From Microbacterium sp. RU33B (lineage in GTDB: Bacteria > Actinomycetota > Actinomycetes > Actinomycetales > Microbacteriaceae), in NCBI RefSeq assembly GCF_900155915.1, contig NZ_FTPO01000002.1, positions 496,001 through 560,000 on the forward strand: DNA of 64,000 nt, given 5' to 3'. Shown piece by piece: positions 63,074-64,000 of the stretch (positions are counted from its first letter, which is position 1; the number at the start of each line of letters is the position of its first letter). The notes under the pieces are model-generated. The model saw only the letters and a list, made by a program, of their open reading frames with translations. It had not been told where the DNA came from and ran no database searches. Both the position numbers and the translations under genes were made by a program.

Positions 63074-64000
63074 CTACTCCGCGCGCACGTGCTTCGGGAG
63101 CTTCACCAGGAGCAGCAGCACGAGGCCGATCGCGAGGATGATCACGATGCCCAGGATGCCGAAGTGCGTCGCGCCGAACCACCCGATGAACAGCGCCCAC
63201 AGCAGCGGCGACAGGAAGCTCATGACGCGCCCCGACGTGGCGTAGAGCCCGAAGATCTCCCCCTGCATGCCGTTCGGCGTGACGCGTGCGAGCAGCGAGC
63301 GACTCGACGCCTGAGCCGGTCCGACGGCGGCGGAGAGGATGATCCCGCCGATCCAGAAGATGATCTTCCCCTCCTCGCGGAACAGGAATACGAACAGCGC
63401 GCTCGCGATCAGCACCACGAGCGCCGTCACGATGACAGCCTTGGCGCCGAAGCGGTCGTCGAGCCAGCCGACGAGGATCGTCGAGATGCCCGCGACGAGG
63501 TTGAGCGCGATGCCGAAGATCATGACCTCCGTCGGCGAGAAGCCGAACGAGACCGCCGCCAGGACCCCGCCGAACGCGAAGACTCCCGCGAGCCCGTCGC
63601 GGTAGACGGCGCTGGCGACCAGGAACCAGAACGTCGGGCGGTGGTGGCGGAACAGGTTGCCGATGTCTTTCACGAGCACGCCGTAGCTCTGGAAGAAGCC
63701 GACGCGCTCGCGGTCGAGCCGCGCCGGCGCCTCGGGCACGTTGAACACGAACGGCAGGGCGAACACGACGGTCCAGACGGCGGCGCCCAGGGCGATGAGG
63801 CGGTAGGCGAGGCCGCCCGACACGTCGAGCCCGAACCACTCCAGCTGCGTCAGGACGACGACGATCACGAGGGCGAGGATGCCGCCGATGTAGCCCAGAC
63901 CCCAGCCGAGTCCGCTCACGCGACCGATCGTCTTCGGCGTGGAGACCTGCACGAGCATCGCGTTGTAGTTGACGCCGGCGATCTCCGACGCGACCGAGCC
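63074..64000 (-). CDS. MFS transporter (UMF1/Atg22-like), 5' end outside window
   Basis: 308 residues of the C-terminal part are visible, running off the right edge; the start is missing. About eight membrane helices with SGLGWGLGYIGG, FWFLVASAVYRDGL, FFQSYG and LLARVTPNGMQGEIFGLYATSGR, which are typical of UMF1-family effluxers. Substrate unknown. Convergent with the S9 peptidase, 6 bases apart. Confidence 0.92.
   Translation of the reverse strand, partial: GSVASEIAGVNYNAMLVQVSTPKTIGRVSGLGWGLGYIGGILALVIVVVLTQLEWFGLDVSGGLAYRLIALGAAVWTVVFALPFVFNVPEAPARLDRERVGFFQSYGVLVKDIGNLFRHHRPTFWFLVASAVYRDGLAGVFAFGGVLAAVSFGFSPTEVMIFGIALNLVAGISTILVGWLDDRFGAKAVIVTALVVLIASALFVFLFREEGKIIFWIGGIILSAAVGPAQASSRSLLARVTPNGMQGEIFGLYATSGRVMSFLSPLLWALFIGWFGATHFGILGIVIILAIGLVLLLLVKLPKHVRAE

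Overview
The window is chromosomal DNA of a high-GC actinobacterium, most likely a Microbacterium-like member of the Microbacteriaceae. This rests on the roughly 70% GC composition, the constant 'gcatcc/ggatgcc' codon texture, actinobacterial gene families (HU, short dCTP deaminase, DtxR-type iron box, CopD-CtaG fusion, LAxTG surface protein) and many starts that look leaderless. No taxonomic search was possible. Coding is dense, with ATGA/GTGA couplings throughout.

Layout. 1-6.2 kb: acyl-CoA ligase (cut by the left edge), DUF1801 protein, orphan MinD-like ATPase, then a DUF2256 / [4Fe-4S] photolyase / SDR operon. 6.2-12.5 kb: a patchwork of single genes, with lower GC in the LRR gene and parts of 10.4-12.5 kb: alcohol dehydrogenase, leucine-rich repeat protein, rifampin ADP-ribosyltransferase, two VOC proteins, AraC and MarR regulators, GNAT. 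12.6-18.6 kb: histidine-utilisation operon (IclR, HutU, an M20 amidohydrolase, HutF, HutI) without HutH or a classical HutG. 18.7-22.7 kb: VanZ-like protein, two-component system, YidC paralogue and VanY-like peptidase. 24.4-27.3 kb: a GH106-type glycosidase behind a repeat-rich spacer. 27.8-31.7 kb: purB, a low-molecular-weight phosphatase, and a WXG-like/lipase-like pair. 32-36.8 kb: aminotransferase plus a three-gene 2-oxoacid dehydrogenase complex. 37.5-44.8 kb: a zinc locus (znuA-znuC-znuB-zur, permease, TIGR03943 protein, propeller-like protein, 3-methyladenine glycosylase), all overlapping or nearly so. 44.9-46.2 kb: ribosomal proteins L28-L33-S14 lacking zinc-binding cysteines, then HU. 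46.4-59.2 kb: CopD-CtaG, PIF1-like helicase, heme oxygenase with an iron box, a beta-lactamase-fold lipoprotein that has lost its catalytic motifs, EamA transporter, sortase substrate, tRNA-Gly(CCC), quinone oxidoreductase and dcd. 59.3-64 kb: a divergent MarR pair with low-complexity tails, a triple palindrome array, an S9 peptidase and a truncated MFS transporter.

Two themes run across the window. First, about twenty genes have a TAnnnT-type hexamer exactly 6-7 bases before an ATG/GTG, so their mRNAs probably begin at the start codon; these include the metal-controlled znuA and hmuO, where the metal box overlaps the promoter. Second, several unrelated palindromic repeat elements sit in intergenic spaces (27.6, 46.3, 51.7 and 60.8 kb), and a REP-like 24-mer lies in frame inside a gene at 42.6 kb.
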